64,000 bases of DNA from contig FNPS01000005.1 in NCBI GenBank assembly GCA_900107365.1, forward strand, positions 248,001 to 312,000, given 5' to 3'. This DNA comes from Flavobacterium aquidurense (GTDB lineage: Bacteria > Bacteroidota > Bacteroidia > Flavobacteriales > Flavobacteriaceae). Shown piece after piece: positions 1 through 8,694 of this stretch. A model generated the notes under the pieces. That model saw only the letters and a program-made list of their open reading frames with translations, was not told where the DNA came from and did not search any database. The translations under genes and the position numbers were made by a program. How positions within the stretch are numbered: the first letter of the stretch is position 1; each line of letters begins with the position of its first letter.

Positions 1-692
1 AGCGTTCTCAAAAACTGACGCTCTATATAAGTACAGATTTCCGTTTCAATATGATTTAACTGCGAAAGTGCGTCCAAAGTATAATTGTCATTTTCCATCG
101 CCACAACAAGCATTGCTCCTTGTGCCGGTGCTGGAATCATCCAATCTAGATTGATATAATTTTCTGGTTTTAGGTTGATGCGCTCCAAACCTGCAGCAGC
201 AAAAACAGCTCCGTCCCAGTTATTGTCTTGTAGTTTTTGCATACGTGTGTTTACGTTTCCGCGTAAATCAACCACCGTATGGTTAGGATATTTATTGAAC
301 CATAAAGCCTGACGACGCAAGCTTCCGGTTGCTATCGTACTTGGTTGCTCAAAATCCGGATTTCCTTTATGGACCAAAATATCAAGAACATTGGCTCTTT
401 CTAAAACCGCAGCCTGAACAATTCCTTGTGGTAATGCGGTTGGAACATCTTTCATCGAGTGAACTGCAATATCGCAATCGCCGTTAATCATGGCAATATC
501 CAGCGTTTTAGTAAAAATTCCGGTAATGCCAAGTTCGTAAAGCGGTTTGTCTAAAATAATATCGCCGGTAGATTTTACCGCAACAATTTCGGTTTTATAA
601 CCCAAATCATTTAGTCTTTTCTCGACAGTATGTGCTTGCCAAAGTGCCAATTCGCTATCGCGAGTTCCTATTCTGATTGTTTTTTCAGCCAT
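1..692 (-). CDS. hemC: Hydroxymethylbilane synthase (porphobilinogen deaminase), C-terminus cut by window edge
   Basis: Cytoplasmic enzyme that joins four porphobilinogen molecules into hydroxymethylbilane in haem synthesis. About 230 residues are visible, starting at ATG 692 (MAEKTIRIGTR). Family signatures are clear: GTRDSELALWQ near the N-terminus, a STGD motif, HSMKDVP, TGSLRRQ and DLRGNVNTR. The dipyrromethane-cofactor cysteine region should follow just beyond the edge, so the gene looks intact but truncated by the window. hemA lies upstream on the same strand, separated only by a GxxExxY gene, so hemA-hemC was probably once contiguous. No frameshift is seen. Confidence 0.96.
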   Translation of the reverse strand, partial: MAEKTIRIGTRDSELALWQAHTVEKRLNDLGYKTEIVAVKSTGDIILDKPLYELGITGIFTKTLDIAMINGDCDIAVHSMKDVPTALPQGIVQAAVLERANVLDILVHKGNPDFEQPSTIATGSLRRQALWFNKYPNHTVVDLRGNVNTRMQKLQDNNWDGAVFAAAGLERINLKPENYINLDWMIPAPAQGAMLVVAMENDNYTLDALSQLNHIETEICTYIERQFLRT

Positions 693-702
693 GTTTTATT
701 AT

Positions 703-823
703 TTTACCATTAAGATATTAAGGATCATTAAGCTTTGTGTTGAATGTAAGAGAATTAAGTTTTAAACGTTTAAACTTAATTTTTCTTAATCTCTTAATGA
801 TTCAATATCTTTCCAGTAATGTT
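703..823. repeat. AT-rich spacer repeat, third copy of the ACCATTAAGATATTAAG word
   Basis: Spacer between hemC and the GxxExxY gene. It starts with TTTTACCATTAAGATATTAAG, the same word that opens the spacer on the other side of the GxxExxY gene at 1255. It ends with CTTAATCTCTTAATGATT-like sequence in inverted sense. The GxxExxY gene is therefore bracketed by related repeats. Confidence 0.7.
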
Positions 824-1228
824 TTAATCTATTAATCTTGCAAAATGATCATTTACAAGTGGTTTCATTGATTTTGTTATGTTTAACGTATTAAAATTAA
901 TTAATAAACCTTGAGGTCTTTGTAGTAATTTCATATATGTTAATAATTGTGCTTCATGAATTGGTAGAAGATTTTCTATTGCTTTTAATTCAACCACTAC
1001 ACAATCATTTACAAGTAAATCAATTCTTAAATCAGACTCTAATTCAAGATCGTAATAATCTATTTTTACAACTAATTGTTGTTTAACGTCATATCCATTT
1101 TGTTCTAATTCATATTTGAGGCATTGTTCATAAATGCTTTCTAAAAGTCCAGGCCCTAATGCTTTGTGCACTTTTATAGCAAAACCTGTAATTTCATAAG
1201 CCAATTGTGTAACCTCTTTTTTTGTCAT
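824..1228 (-). CDS. GxxExxY family protein (PD-(D/E)XK nuclease-like fold)
   Basis: 134-residue protein with the family motif G-L-L-E-S-I-Y at about residues 27-33. It also has a PD-(D/E)XK-like core, RIDLLV followed by VVVELKA, at about residues 68-83. The family (PDDEXK_3) is common in Bacteroidota, often in several copies, and its role is not established. The length is normal for the family and no signal peptide or membrane segment is present. It sits alone between hemA and hemC, flanked on both sides by copies of the same AT-rich word, which suggests it was inserted as a cassette. Nuclease activity is an inference from the fold only. Confidence 0.9.
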   Translation of the reverse strand: MTKKEVTQLAYEITGFAIKVHKALGPGLLESIYEQCLKYELEQNGYDVKQQLVVKIDYYDLELESDLRIDLLVNDCVVVELKAIENLLPIHEAQLLTYMKLLQRPQGLLINFNTLNITKSMKPLVNDHFARLID

Positions 1229-1254
1229 AGAACTTTTATTCCTTTTTTATTCTT

Positions 1255-1384
1255 TTTACCATTAAGATATTAAGTTAGTTAAGTTTGATTCGACAAACAC
1301 AAAGCTTAATTTATTCATTTATACTTAATGATTCTATTTTTTAAGCGCAAAGCCTTAATTAACTTAATATCTTAATGGTAAAAA
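1255..1384. repeat. Near-perfect 30-bp inverted repeat in the spacer
   Basis: The left arm 1255-1284 and right arm 1355-1384 are reverse complements with one mismatch in about 30 bases. Both carry TACCATTAAGATATTAAG. The loop is about 70 nt. It lies between the GxxExxY start and the hemA stop. A related word at 703 lies on the other side of the GxxExxY gene. Confidence 0.85.
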
Positions 1385-1388
1385 AAAC

Positions 1389-2639
1389 CTAAGATGCTTT
1401 TATTTTGAAGACTTTTTCGATCCATTCGATGCTTTCATCGACCATGGTGTCATCGTCTTTTAAGTGGTTTGCGAAATGTGTAGTGATTTTTTGAATGATT
1501 CTGTTACTGATGATTTCAGCCTGAGCTTCATTGAAATCAGTAATTTTTTTGCTTTGAAAGTTTAATTCTGAATCTTTAATGGCGTTCAGTTTTTCTTTTA
1601 AAGCATTGATAGTTGGAGCAAATTTTCTGCCTTTCATCCAAACCACAAATTCTTCTTTGATTTCTTCGATAATTGCTTCAGCAGCCGGAATGTGTAATTT
1701 TCTGTTTTCCAAAGTTTCATCTGTCAATTGCGACAAATAATCCATGTGAATCAAGGTTACGCCTTCTAATTCCTCAACGTTTTCATGAACGTTCTTCGGA
1801 ATAGATAAATCTAAAATCAATAAAGGTTTTTTAAGATTTAAGATGGCTTTGTCAATTGTTGGGTTTTGTGCGCCGGTAGCGACAACCACAACATCTGCTT
1901 TTTGAAGCTCTAAATGAAGTTCCGAATAATCTTTAACAATCAAATTTAGTTTTCCGGCCAATTTCTCAGCTTTGTCTTTCGTTCGGTTGATTAAAGTAAT
2001 ATGTTCGTTTTTAGTATGTTTTACAAGATTCTCGCAAGTATTTCTTCCGATTTTTCCTGTTCCGAAAAGTAAAATGTTTTTATTCCCGATGTCTTCTACA
2101 TTTTTCATAATGTATTGAACCGATGCAAAAGAAACTGAAGTTGCTCCAGAACTTATTTGAGTCTCGTTTTTGATTCTTTTGCTCGCCTGAATCACAGCAT
2201 TTACCAATCTTTCCATAAAAGTATTGGCCAAACCCATTGATTTAGAATGGATAAAACTGGTTTTAATTTGAGATATAATTTCAAAATCGCCCAGAATCTG
2301 ACTGTCTAAACCGGTTCCTACGCGAAACAAATGATTAATCGCTTCCTGATTTTTATAAACGAATCCCACTTTTTGGAAAGCATCTACAGATCCGTTACTA
2401 TTATCGCAAATCAATTTTATTAATTGAAAAGGGTGTTCAGCAAAACCGTAGATTTCGGTTCTGTTGCAAGTCGAAGTGACAATTAAACTTTCTATTCCTT
2501 CTGTTTTAGCCTGTTCCAGTAAACGCGTCTTCGCAACTGCATCCAAACTAAATTGACCTCTGACCTCAGCATCAGCTTTTTTATAACTCAGACCAACTGA
2601 ATAAAAATAAAGGTGTTTCGGTACATTATTGTTTTCCAT
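1389..2639 (-). CDS. hemA: Glutamyl-tRNA reductase
   Basis: NADPH-dependent reduction of glutamyl-tRNA(Glu) to glutamate-1-semialdehyde, the first committed step of C5-pathway haem synthesis. I chose ATG 2639 (MENNNVPKHL), giving 416 residues, the usual length. An upstream in-frame TTG at 2702 would add 21 residues, but a TAnnTTTG element lies inside that extension. The catalytic domain has TSTCNRTEIYG with the nucleophilic Cys58. The Rossmann domain has GTGKIGRNT around residue 190, and a C-terminal dimerisation helix follows. The gene is divergent from an AraC-type regulator, with hemH just beyond. Confidence 0.97.
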   Translation of the reverse strand: MENNNVPKHLYFYSVGLSYKKADAEVRGQFSLDAVAKTRLLEQAKTEGIESLIVTSTCNRTEIYGFAEHPFQLIKLICDNSNGSVDAFQKVGFVYKNQEAINHLFRVGTGLDSQILGDFEIISQIKTSFIHSKSMGLANTFMERLVNAVIQASKRIKNETQISSGATSVSFASVQYIMKNVEDIGNKNILLFGTGKIGRNTCENLVKHTKNEHITLINRTKDKAEKLAGKLNLIVKDYSELHLELQKADVVVVATGAQNPTIDKAILNLKKPLLILDLSIPKNVHENVEELEGVTLIHMDYLSQLTDETLENRKLHIPAAEAIIEEIKEEFVVWMKGRKFAPTINALKEKLNAIKDSELNFQSKKITDFNEAQAEIISNRIIQKITTHFANHLKDDDTMVDESIEWIEKVFKIKAS

Positions 2640-2686
2640 AAATTCACTTTCATAAAAGTGCAACAAAATTATCATTATACTGTTTA

Positions 2687-2694
2687 CAAAAGTA
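2687..2694 (-). promoter_or_regulatory. -7 element of hemA promoter (TACTTTTG)
   Basis: Matches the Bacteroidota TAnnTTTG consensus on the minus strand, about 48 nt before ATG 2639. No good -33 TTG is seen at the usual spacing. It argues against the longer TTG start at 2702. Confidence 0.6.
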
Positions 2695-2765
2695 ACGCTC
2701 AAAGTACTTTTTGTATCGCTGGGTGTTTTTTTGTTTCTAAACGTCTGTTTTTATGCAAAAAGAAG

Positions 2766-2773
2766 TATTTTTG
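2766..2773 (+). promoter_or_regulatory. -7 element of the AraC-type gene (TATTTTTG)
   Basis: TAnnTTTG match on the plus strand about 95 nt before the regulator start, back to back with the hemA element. The -33 region is unclear. Confidence 0.45.
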
Positions 2774-2866
2774 TAGCAAAATCAAGTTGTTTGAATTGAT
2801 TTGTTTAGAGTGATTCTAAATAACATTTTTGATTTACTATGATTTTAGTTTCAAAAAAATATCGCT

Positions 2867-3739
2867 ATGAGTTCTCAGGAAATTATAAAAATTGAAGACG
2901 ACTTTACGCTTATCCGTTTTCAAAACGACAGTTTAGAACCGTTTTTTGGGCAGCACGAAGTTGGTAGTGGTCTGATACAGTTTCACTTCGGAATAAAAGG
3001 CAATGCCAAATTCTTGTTTAATCAGGGCTCTTATGCTCTGGATTTGAAGGAAGAAAAATCGTTGCTTTTGTACAATCCACAGAAAGAATTACCGCTGAAT
3101 TTAGAACTTGCTCCAAATTCGTGGGTCATTTCTGTTATTGTATCCATCAAGAAATTTCACGCGTTGTTTTCTGCAGAAGCAGATTATATTACTTTTTTAA
3201 GTCCTGATAATAAGGACAAAAAATATTATAATGAAGGAAATATCAGTCCTTCTATGGCTATTGTGTTGAGTCAGCTGTTTCATTATAACCTTCATCCGTC
3301 GATAAAAAACCTTTATTATAAAGGAAAAGGATACGAATTGTTGAGTTTGTATTTCAACAGAACCGAAGATCCAAATGCAGAACAATGTCCGTTTTTGATT
3401 GACGAAGATAATGTGTTGAAAATTAGAAGAGCTAAAGAAATCATCATCGCTAATATGGCCGAACCGCCGGGATTACAAGAACTGGCTGATGAAATTGGTT
3501 TGAATTTGAAGAAACTTAAAATGGGTTTCAAACAAATTTACGGCGATACCGTTTATGGTTTTCTATTCGATTACAAAATGGATTTCGCCCGAAAATTATT
3601 AGACAGCGGATCTTATAATGTAAACGAAGTTGGATTGAAAATTGGCTATAGCACCGGAAGTCACTTTATTGCGGCGTTCAAAAAGAAGTTTGCCACAACT
3701 CCGAAGAAGTATTTGATGTCGATTAATACGAATGTTTAG
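2867..3739 (+). CDS. AraC-family transcriptional regulator
   Basis: 290 residues. The N-terminal 180 or so form a ligand-sensing, cupin-like half without a recognisable specific family. The C-terminal 100 residues are a two-helix-turn-helix AraC domain: LQELADEIGLNLKKLKMGFKQIYG as first HTH and VNEVGLKIGYSTGSHFIAAFKKKF as second, ending with the usual TPKKYL. The gene lies between divergent hemA and co-directional hemH, so haem or iron control is a reasonable inference. No ligand can be assigned from sequence. Confidence 0.92.
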   Translation: MSSQEIIKIEDDFTLIRFQNDSLEPFFGQHEVGSGLIQFHFGIKGNAKFLFNQGSYALDLKEEKSLLLYNPQKELPLNLELAPNSWVISVIVSIKKFHALFSAEADYITFLSPDNKDKKYYNEGNISPSMAIVLSQLFHYNLHPSIKNLYYKGKGYELLSLYFNRTEDPNAEQCPFLIDEDNVLKIRRAKEIIIANMAEPPGLQELADEIGLNLKKLKMGFKQIYGDTVYGFLFDYKMDFARKLLDSGSYNVNEVGLKIGYSTGSHFIAAFKKKFATTPKKYLMSINTNV

Positions 3740-3885
3740 ATTTTTGTTAGCCACGAATTCAAGAACATCTGCTTTAATCTGTATAGATCTGCGTGAAAAA
3801 TTTCACGAATTATCAAAATCAATTTTAGATATTCAACAATAATAAAAAAGTAATAAATATCATATTTCTAAAAAGTAGCAAGTTC

Positions 3886-3893
3886 TACTTTTG
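3886..3893 (+). promoter_or_regulatory. -7 element upstream of hemH (TACTTTTG)
   Basis: TAnnTTTG match about 64 nt before the hemH ATG. The leader between them is filled with the repeated word CTTAAAGCCTAA (3916-3947). No clear -33 element. Confidence 0.5.
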
Positions 3894-3956
3894 CCGAAAA
3901 TTAAAACAAAAACAAAGCTTAAAGCCTAATGCTTAAAGCCTAAAGCAAAAAAAATA

Positions 3957-4970
3957 ATGAAAGGCGTATTATTAGTAAACTTAGGATCTCCAGAAAGTCC
4001 AACTACAAAAGATGTAAAACCGTACTTAGACGAATTTTTAATGGATAAATACGTGATCGATGTTCCGTATTTGTTGAGAGCTTTTTTAGTTCGTGGTATT
4101 ATTCTAAGAAAAAGACCAGAAGAATCAGCACATGCTTACGCTAAAATTTGGTGGGAAGAAGGTTCTCCGTTAGTGGTGCTGTCTGAAAGAATGCAGAAAA
4201 AAGTACAGCCTTTGGTAAATATTCCAGTTTCTTTGGCAATGCGCTACGGAAGTATGACTATCGAAAAAGGTTTACAGGAATTGCACGATAAAGGAGTTAC
4301 TGAAGTAATGCTTTTTCCGTTATATCCACAATATGCAATGGCTTCGACTTTGACGATTTTAGTTAAAGCAGAAGAAATCCGCAAGAAGAAATTCCCACAC
4401 ATGACTTTTACAGATGTACCTGCGTTTTACAACAAACCAGATTACATCAAGAATTTAGCTGATTCCATTCAGAAACATTTAGTTGGTTTTGACTATGATC
4501 ATTTATTATTCTCGTATCACGGAATTCCGGAGCGTCATATTCGTAAAACAGATATAACCAAATCACATTGTAAAATTGATGGTTCTTGCTGTAACACGCC
4601 TTCGCCGGCACATGATTTCTGTTACCGTCATCAATGTTATGAAACAACGAGACAAGTCGTGAAATTATTAGGACTTCCACAAGATAAATATAGCTTGACT
4701 TTTCAATCGCGTTTAGCGGGAGACAAATGGCTGGAACCTTATACGGATGTTGAAATTGATAATATGCCAGGAAAAGGAATCAAGAAATTGGCGGTTGTAA
4801 CGCCAGCTTTCGTTTCAGATTGTCTTGAAACTTTAGAAGAAATCGCCATGCGTGCCAAAGAAGATTTTGAAGCAAATGGAGGCGAAGAATTCTTGGCAAT
4901 TCCGTGTTTGAATGATGATGATGAATGGTGTCAGACGGTTAGTAACTGGATTAATGATTGGGCTAAATAG
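3957..4970 (+). CDS. hemH: Ferrochelatase
   Basis: Inserts Fe2+ into protoporphyrin IX, the last step of haem b synthesis. 337 residues, typical length. It begins KGVLLVNLGSPESP and contains SYHGIPERH near residue 187 with the metal-handling histidine. It has a cysteine-rich stretch (CKIDGSCCNTP, then CYRHQCYETT) and SRLAGDKWLEPYTD. The C-terminal part has PAFVSDCLETLEEI with the conserved acidic residues. The next gene is a HemJ-like protein, so the last two steps of haem synthesis are side by side. Confidence 0.97.
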   Translation: MKGVLLVNLGSPESPTTKDVKPYLDEFLMDKYVIDVPYLLRAFLVRGIILRKRPEESAHAYAKIWWEEGSPLVVLSERMQKKVQPLVNIPVSLAMRYGSMTIEKGLQELHDKGVTEVMLFPLYPQYAMASTLTILVKAEEIRKKKFPHMTFTDVPAFYNKPDYIKNLADSIQKHLVGFDYDHLLFSYHGIPERHIRKTDITKSHCKIDGSCCNTPSPAHDFCYRHQCYETTRQVVKLLGLPQDKYSLTFQSRLAGDKWLEPYTDVEIDNMPGKGIKKLAVVTPAFVSDCLETLEEIAMRAKEDFEANGGEEFLAIPCLNDDDEWCQTVSNWINDWAK

Positions 4971-5058
4971 AAAATAGAGTCAAGAAAATAGAGTCAAGAT
5001 TGTTGAGCATAAGTCAACTTTAAAAAAAACTTGAAACTTTAAACCTGAAACAAAAAGC

Positions 5059-5607
5059 ATGGAATATTATAACTACTTAAAATCACTTCATATCATTTTC
5101 GTACTAACTTGGTTTGTGGGATTATTTAATATCGTGCGTTTATTTGTTTATCAAATTGAAGCGAACGATAAACCATCTCCTGAAAAGGAAATTTTACAAG
5201 CGCAATTTAAAATTATGAGCTACAGATTGTGGTACATCATTACATGGCCTTCAGCAATTTTAGCCAGTATTTTTGCTTTTTGGATGCTGTTTTTCACTGA
5301 TTTAGGTCAGGCCTGGCTTAAAATGCCGTGGATGCATATAAAGTTATGTTTCGTTTTTCTATTGTATTTGTATCATTTAAAATGCCATCAAATATTCAAG
5401 CAATTGCAAAACGATGAAGTAAAATATTCAGGTAACTATATGCGTTTGTGGAATGAAGGTGCTACTATTATATTGTTTGCTATCGTTTTTTTAGTAGTTT
5501 TAAAAAGTGCTTTCAATTGGATCTTCGGTGTAGTAGGAATCATTTTATTCTCGGTTTTACTGATGCTGGGGTTTAAATTTTACAAGAGAATTAGGGAGAA
5601 AAAATAG
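5059..5607 (+). CDS. hemJ: HemJ-like (CopD/UPF0093) membrane protein, probable protoporphyrinogen IX oxidase
   Basis: 182-residue protein with four to five predicted membrane segments (about residues 7-27, 52-75, 88-110, 130-150, 153-175). HemJ proteins oxidise protoporphyrinogen IX to protoporphyrin IX, directly before ferrochelatase. Supporting features are His11 in SLHIIFV, the WFVGLFNIVRLFVY stretch resembling the family's first loop, and a WMHIKL lysine in the third segment. The usual PRLFVYH is here VRLFVYQ, so the family assignment is good but activity is less certain. Location 88 nt after hemH supports the role. A 14-nt word is duplicated in the upstream gap. Confidence 0.75.
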   Translation: MEYYNYLKSLHIIFVLTWFVGLFNIVRLFVYQIEANDKPSPEKEILQAQFKIMSYRLWYIITWPSAILASIFAFWMLFFTDLGQAWLKMPWMHIKLCFVFLLYLYHLKCHQIFKQLQNDEVKYSGNYMRLWNEGATIILFAIVFLVVLKSAFNWIFGVVGIILFSVLLMLGFKFYKRIREKK

Positions 5608-5612
5608 TCTTT

Positions 5613-5662
5613 AGTCGCAGTTTTCAGTCACAGTTTCCACTCTGACACTGAAAACTGCGACT
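5613..5662. repeat. 16-bp perfect inverted repeat, possible terminator
   Basis: AGTCGCAGTTTTCAGT at 5613-5628 is repeated in inverted sense at 5647-5662 around an 18-nt loop. It fills the gap between the HemJ-like gene and the histidine kinase. There is no strong T tract, so termination is uncertain. Confidence 0.7.
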
Positions 5663-5681
5663 GCGACTGAAAACTAAATTT

Positions 5682-7154
5682 ATGCTAAACAACTTCAAAA
5701 TGTCGATGCTTTCATTGCGTACCAGGATTTTCCTGTCGATGATTGTATTGATTGTTGTGGCATCTTTTTTATTGGCTTCGATTTCGATTATTCAGTTTAA
5801 AACTGAAGCCAAAGAATACCATCAGGAACGTTTAGAACGTAAAGAAAATGCAGTAAAAGAACATATTAATTACGTACTTTCTACTACAACTTATCCGCTT
5901 AAAACTTCTAATCTAGATTTGATTTTTAAGGATAAAATCCACGAATTGGCCCAAATCCATAAGATTGAAATCAATATTTACAGTCTTGACGGAAAACTGC
6001 TGAAATCATCAAAAGAATCTTTTGCAGTTGATAAAGTAGCACCTCCGGTTCCGGATTATATACTGAAGTTGGTAAAATCGTCTATCGAAAAGCGTTTTGT
6101 AGATATTAAAACAATCGACGGAGTTAAAAATCGATCTTCATATAGTTTGATTAAAGATGAAAAATTCAAACCGCTCGGCATTTTAAATCTTCCTTATTTA
6201 GAAGACGACGGTTATTATGACAACGAGTTAAATACTTTCCTGATTCGTTTAAGTCAGGTATATTCGTTTATGTTGATTGTGGCATTTGCTTTGGCGTATT
6301 TCCTTTCGACTTATATAACCAAATCGCTTAAAACGATTTCTGATAGATTGGAAGAGACCAATCTGGATCAGAAAAACGAAAAGATTGTATTAGAAGCCAA
6401 TAGTAAAGAAGTGAATTTCTTAATCAAGGCTTATAACGGAATGGTGGAAAAACTCGAAACGAGTGCCATAAAACTGGCTCAAAGTGAACGTGAAGAAGCC
6501 TGGCGCGAAATGGCAAAGCAAGTGGCGCACGAAATTAAAAATCCGCTTACGCCCATGCGTTTGACGGTGCAGAGTTTTCAACGAAAATTTGATCCTACGG
6601 CACCTGATGTTAAGCAGAAGCTAAACGACTATTCTGAAACCTTAATCCAGCAAATAGATACGATGACGGCGGTGGCTTCGGCCTTTTCGAATTTTGCTTC
6701 GATGCCGGCACAGCAAAATGAAACACTGAATGTTGTTGAAGTTGTAGAGCTTTCACTGGATATTTTCAATGAAGACTATATTGTTTTTGAAAGTGAAGAA
6801 GAGGAAATCATCTCAAAAATGGACCGAACACAACTAATACGTGTCATTACCAATTTGGTAAAAAATGCAACACAGGCTATTCCGGAAAGCCAGTTTCATA
6901 AATCTATTTTGGTTACGGTAAAACGCAGAAATAATAATGTTGAAATTGCCGTAAGAGATAACGGAATCGGAATTCAGAAACAAGATTCTGGCAGAATTTT
7001 CGAACCTAAGTTCACTACCAAAACCAGCGGAATGGGTCTTGGCCTCGGAATTATAAAAAACATCATCGAAAATTACAAAGGAACAATTACCTTTGAATCA
7101 ACTTACGGAAAAGGAACCACATTTACGGTTTCTTTGCCTATCACAAACTCATAA
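5682..7154 (+). CDS. NtrY-like membrane sensor histidine kinase
   Basis: 490 residues. A membrane segment is at about 13-33 and a second at about 188-210. A periplasmic sensor loop of roughly 150 residues lies between them, followed by a HAMP-like linker. The H-box is AHEIKNPLTPMR (His near 286), typical of the NtrY class. The ATP lid has the N-box LVKNATQAI, G1 DNGIGI, F-box IFEPKFTT and G2 GMGLGLG. No response regulator lies nearby, so it is an orphan here and its signal is unknown. The start ATG 5682 follows the inverted repeat closely. Confidence 0.92.
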   Translation: MLNNFKMSMLSLRTRIFLSMIVLIVVASFLLASISIIQFKTEAKEYHQERLERKENAVKEHINYVLSTTTYPLKTSNLDLIFKDKIHELAQIHKIEINIYSLDGKLLKSSKESFAVDKVAPPVPDYILKLVKSSIEKRFVDIKTIDGVKNRSSYSLIKDEKFKPLGILNLPYLEDDGYYDNELNTFLIRLSQVYSFMLIVAFALAYFLSTYITKSLKTISDRLEETNLDQKNEKIVLEANSKEVNFLIKAYNGMVEKLETSAIKLAQSEREEAWREMAKQVAHEIKNPLTPMRLTVQSFQRKFDPTAPDVKQKLNDYSETLIQQIDTMTAVASAFSNFASMPAQQNETLNVVEVVELSLDIFNEDYIVFESEEEEIISKMDRTQLIRVITNLVKNATQAIPESQFHKSILVTVKRRNNNVEIAVRDNGIGIQKQDSGRIFEPKFTTKTSGMGLGLGIIKNIIENYKGTITFESTYGKGTTFTVSLPITNS

Positions 7155-7164
7155 AACCACGACC

Positions 7165-7947
7165 ATGAACTACGAAAATCTTTTAATTTCTATTGAAGAA
7201 AAAATTGCTACCGTAACCATAAACAGACCTACAAAACTGAATGCTTTAAACAAAGCAACCATCAGCGATTTGAATAAAGCTATCAAATTATTAGGAAAAA
7301 ATGATGAGGTTCGCGTTATTGTTTTGACCGGAAGTGGTGAAAAAGCTTTTGTGGCTGGAGCCGATATTTCAGAATTTGCCAATTATACAGTAGTTGAAGG
7401 CGCACAATTAGCCGCCGAAGGACAAGAATCCCTTTTTGATTATATAGAAAATTTGAAGAAACCGGTAATTGCAGCAGTAAATGGTTTTGCGTTAGGCGGT
7501 GGGCTAGAATTGGCAATGGCGTGTCATTTCAGAGTAGCTTCAGATAATGCCAAAATGGGATTGCCGGAAGTAACTTTAGGATTGATTCCGGGTTACGGAG
7601 GAACGCAGCGTTTGCCACAATTAGTGGGTAAAGGCCGCGCGATGGAAATGATTATGACTGCGGCCATGATTTCTGCTGAAGAAGCAAAACAATATGGTTT
7701 AGTAAATCACGTAGTGCCGCAGGCTGAACTTCTTGAATTTACAAACGGAATCGCTCAAAAGATCATTAAAAATGCTCCATTTGCTATCGGAAAAGCGATA
7801 AAGGCCATTAATGCGAACTTTAAAGATGGAAAAGATGGTTTTGAAACTGAAATAAAATCATTCGGAAAATGTTTCGGAACGCAGGATTTTAAAGAAGGAA
7901 CCACAGCGTTTTTAGAGAAAAGAAAAGCTGAATTTACAGGAAAATAG
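7165..7947 (+). CDS. Enoyl-CoA hydratase/isomerase (crotonase family)
   Basis: 260 residues from ATG 7165; a longer in-frame reading would run back into the kinase gene. The oxyanion-hole motifs are GAGADI-like (VAGADISEFA) and NGFALGGGLELAMACHFR. The catalytic glutamates fit LGGGLELA and GLPEVTLGLIPGYGGTQRLP, the latter typical of 3-hydroxybutyryl-CoA dehydratases. Likely reaction is hydration of short-chain trans-2-enoyl-CoA in fatty acid or amino acid breakdown. It starts 10 nt after the kinase stop, so co-transcription is likely. Confidence 0.93.
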   Translation: MNYENLLISIEEKIATVTINRPTKLNALNKATISDLNKAIKLLGKNDEVRVIVLTGSGEKAFVAGADISEFANYTVVEGAQLAAEGQESLFDYIENLKKPVIAAVNGFALGGGLELAMACHFRVASDNAKMGLPEVTLGLIPGYGGTQRLPQLVGKGRAMEMIMTAAMISAEEAKQYGLVNHVVPQAELLEFTNGIAQKIIKNAPFAIGKAIKAINANFKDGKDGFETEIKSFGKCFGTQDFKEGTTAFLEKRKAEFTGK

Positions 7948-8078
7948 AATTATACCACAGAGCTTCACAAAGATTTTACACAGAGCTTCACAAAGTTTTT
8001 TCCTTGTGCCCTTTGCGTAAATCCTAGCGAACTTTGCGGTTAAACAACACAATACAGAGACTCATAAGGTTTTAAAAA

Positions 8079-8114
8079 CTTAGAACCTTAGCATCTCAGA
8101 ACCTTAGCACCTTA
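8079..8114. repeat. 8-bp-period repeat (CTTAGAAC/CTTAGCAT/CTCAGAAC)
   Basis: Four and a half units of an 8-nt word with consensus CTYAGNAY, ending 6 nt before the ATG of the next gene. Related arrays recur throughout the window. Confidence 0.8.
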
Positions 8115-8120
8115 AAAAAA

Positions 8121-8519
8121 ATGTACGAACCAATATTTGCTCTTTTTTGCGAACGCGTCAAAGAAAGTATTCAAGCCGGCACTTTTGCCAAACTTACACT
8201 TGCCAAAACAATCGGCGATACCGAGATTAAAAATATTTATTTCCGATTGGTTTTAAATGAAGATAATACCTATTCCATTTCATTGACTTCGCGTTACAAA
8301 ACCGAAGAAATCGAAAGTATCCATACTTTAGATGAAGCTTTAATGGTTTTAGGAACTTATATCAAAAATCCGTTTTTGACTGCACTTTTGTTTACGACTG
8401 ATAACGATGTAACATTCAAAGTAAATAAGAAAAACGCAGGAAGTATTATCGAACAAGAACCGACATTTAAAAATGCTTCGCCGGTAATGTTAGAAATGAT
8501 TGAAAAAGGTATTGTTTAG
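8121..8519 (+). CDS. Conserved hypothetical protein, 132 aa
   Basis: Not recognised. A soluble protein of 132 residues with no signal peptide, membrane segment or cysteine-rich motif beyond a single N-terminal Cys. The start ATG 8121 lies directly after an 8-bp-period array. It stands alone between the enoyl-CoA hydratase and the DtxR-like gene on the other strand, bracketed by low-complexity spacers. Codon use resembles its neighbours, so it is probably a real native gene. No function is proposed. Confidence 0.75.
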   Translation: MYEPIFALFCERVKESIQAGTFAKLTLAKTIGDTEIKNIYFRLVLNEDNTYSISLTSRYKTEEIESIHTLDEALMVLGTYIKNPFLTALLFTTDNDVTFKVNKKNAGSIIEQEPTFKNASPVMLEMIEKGIV

Positions 8520-8549
8520 TTTTTACTAATATTGAAGCTATAGCATTCA

Positions 8550-8628
8550 GTTTGTCAGGCTGAGCGAAGTCGAAGCTCGGTTCGCTGAATCACTTTGCGA
8601 GACTTCGACTTCGCTCAGTCTGACAAAC
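8550..8628. repeat. Intergenic inverted repeat (TGAGCGAAGTCGAAG family)
   Basis: Left arm 8550-8576 and right arm 8601-8628 are reverse complements with about one mismatch, built around CTGAGCGAAGTCGAAG. The loop is about 24 nt. It lies between two convergent genes and could end transcription both ways. This word is common in intergenic DNA of flavobacteria. Confidence 0.85.
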
Positions 8629-8694
8629 GAAAAAAATCAGTCCTTCGCGTTCCTCTGTGAAAAACCTCCGCGTATCTCTGTGGTATAACCCCTC

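Noticed and set aside
2639..2702. Longer hemA start at TTG 2702
   Set aside because: The extension has an atypical sequence and contains a TAnnTTTG promoter element; ATG 2639 gives the usual family length.
5613..5662. tRNA or structured RNA at the inverted repeat
   Set aside because: No cloverleaf or conserved RNA motif is seen; it is a plain 16-bp inverted repeat.
7953..8687. 12-bp inverted word (TATACCACAGAG) on both sides of the 132-residue unknown gene as a mobile-element end
   Set aside because: The word belongs to common low-complexity spacer DNA, there is no transposase and no target duplication, so a mobile origin is not supported.
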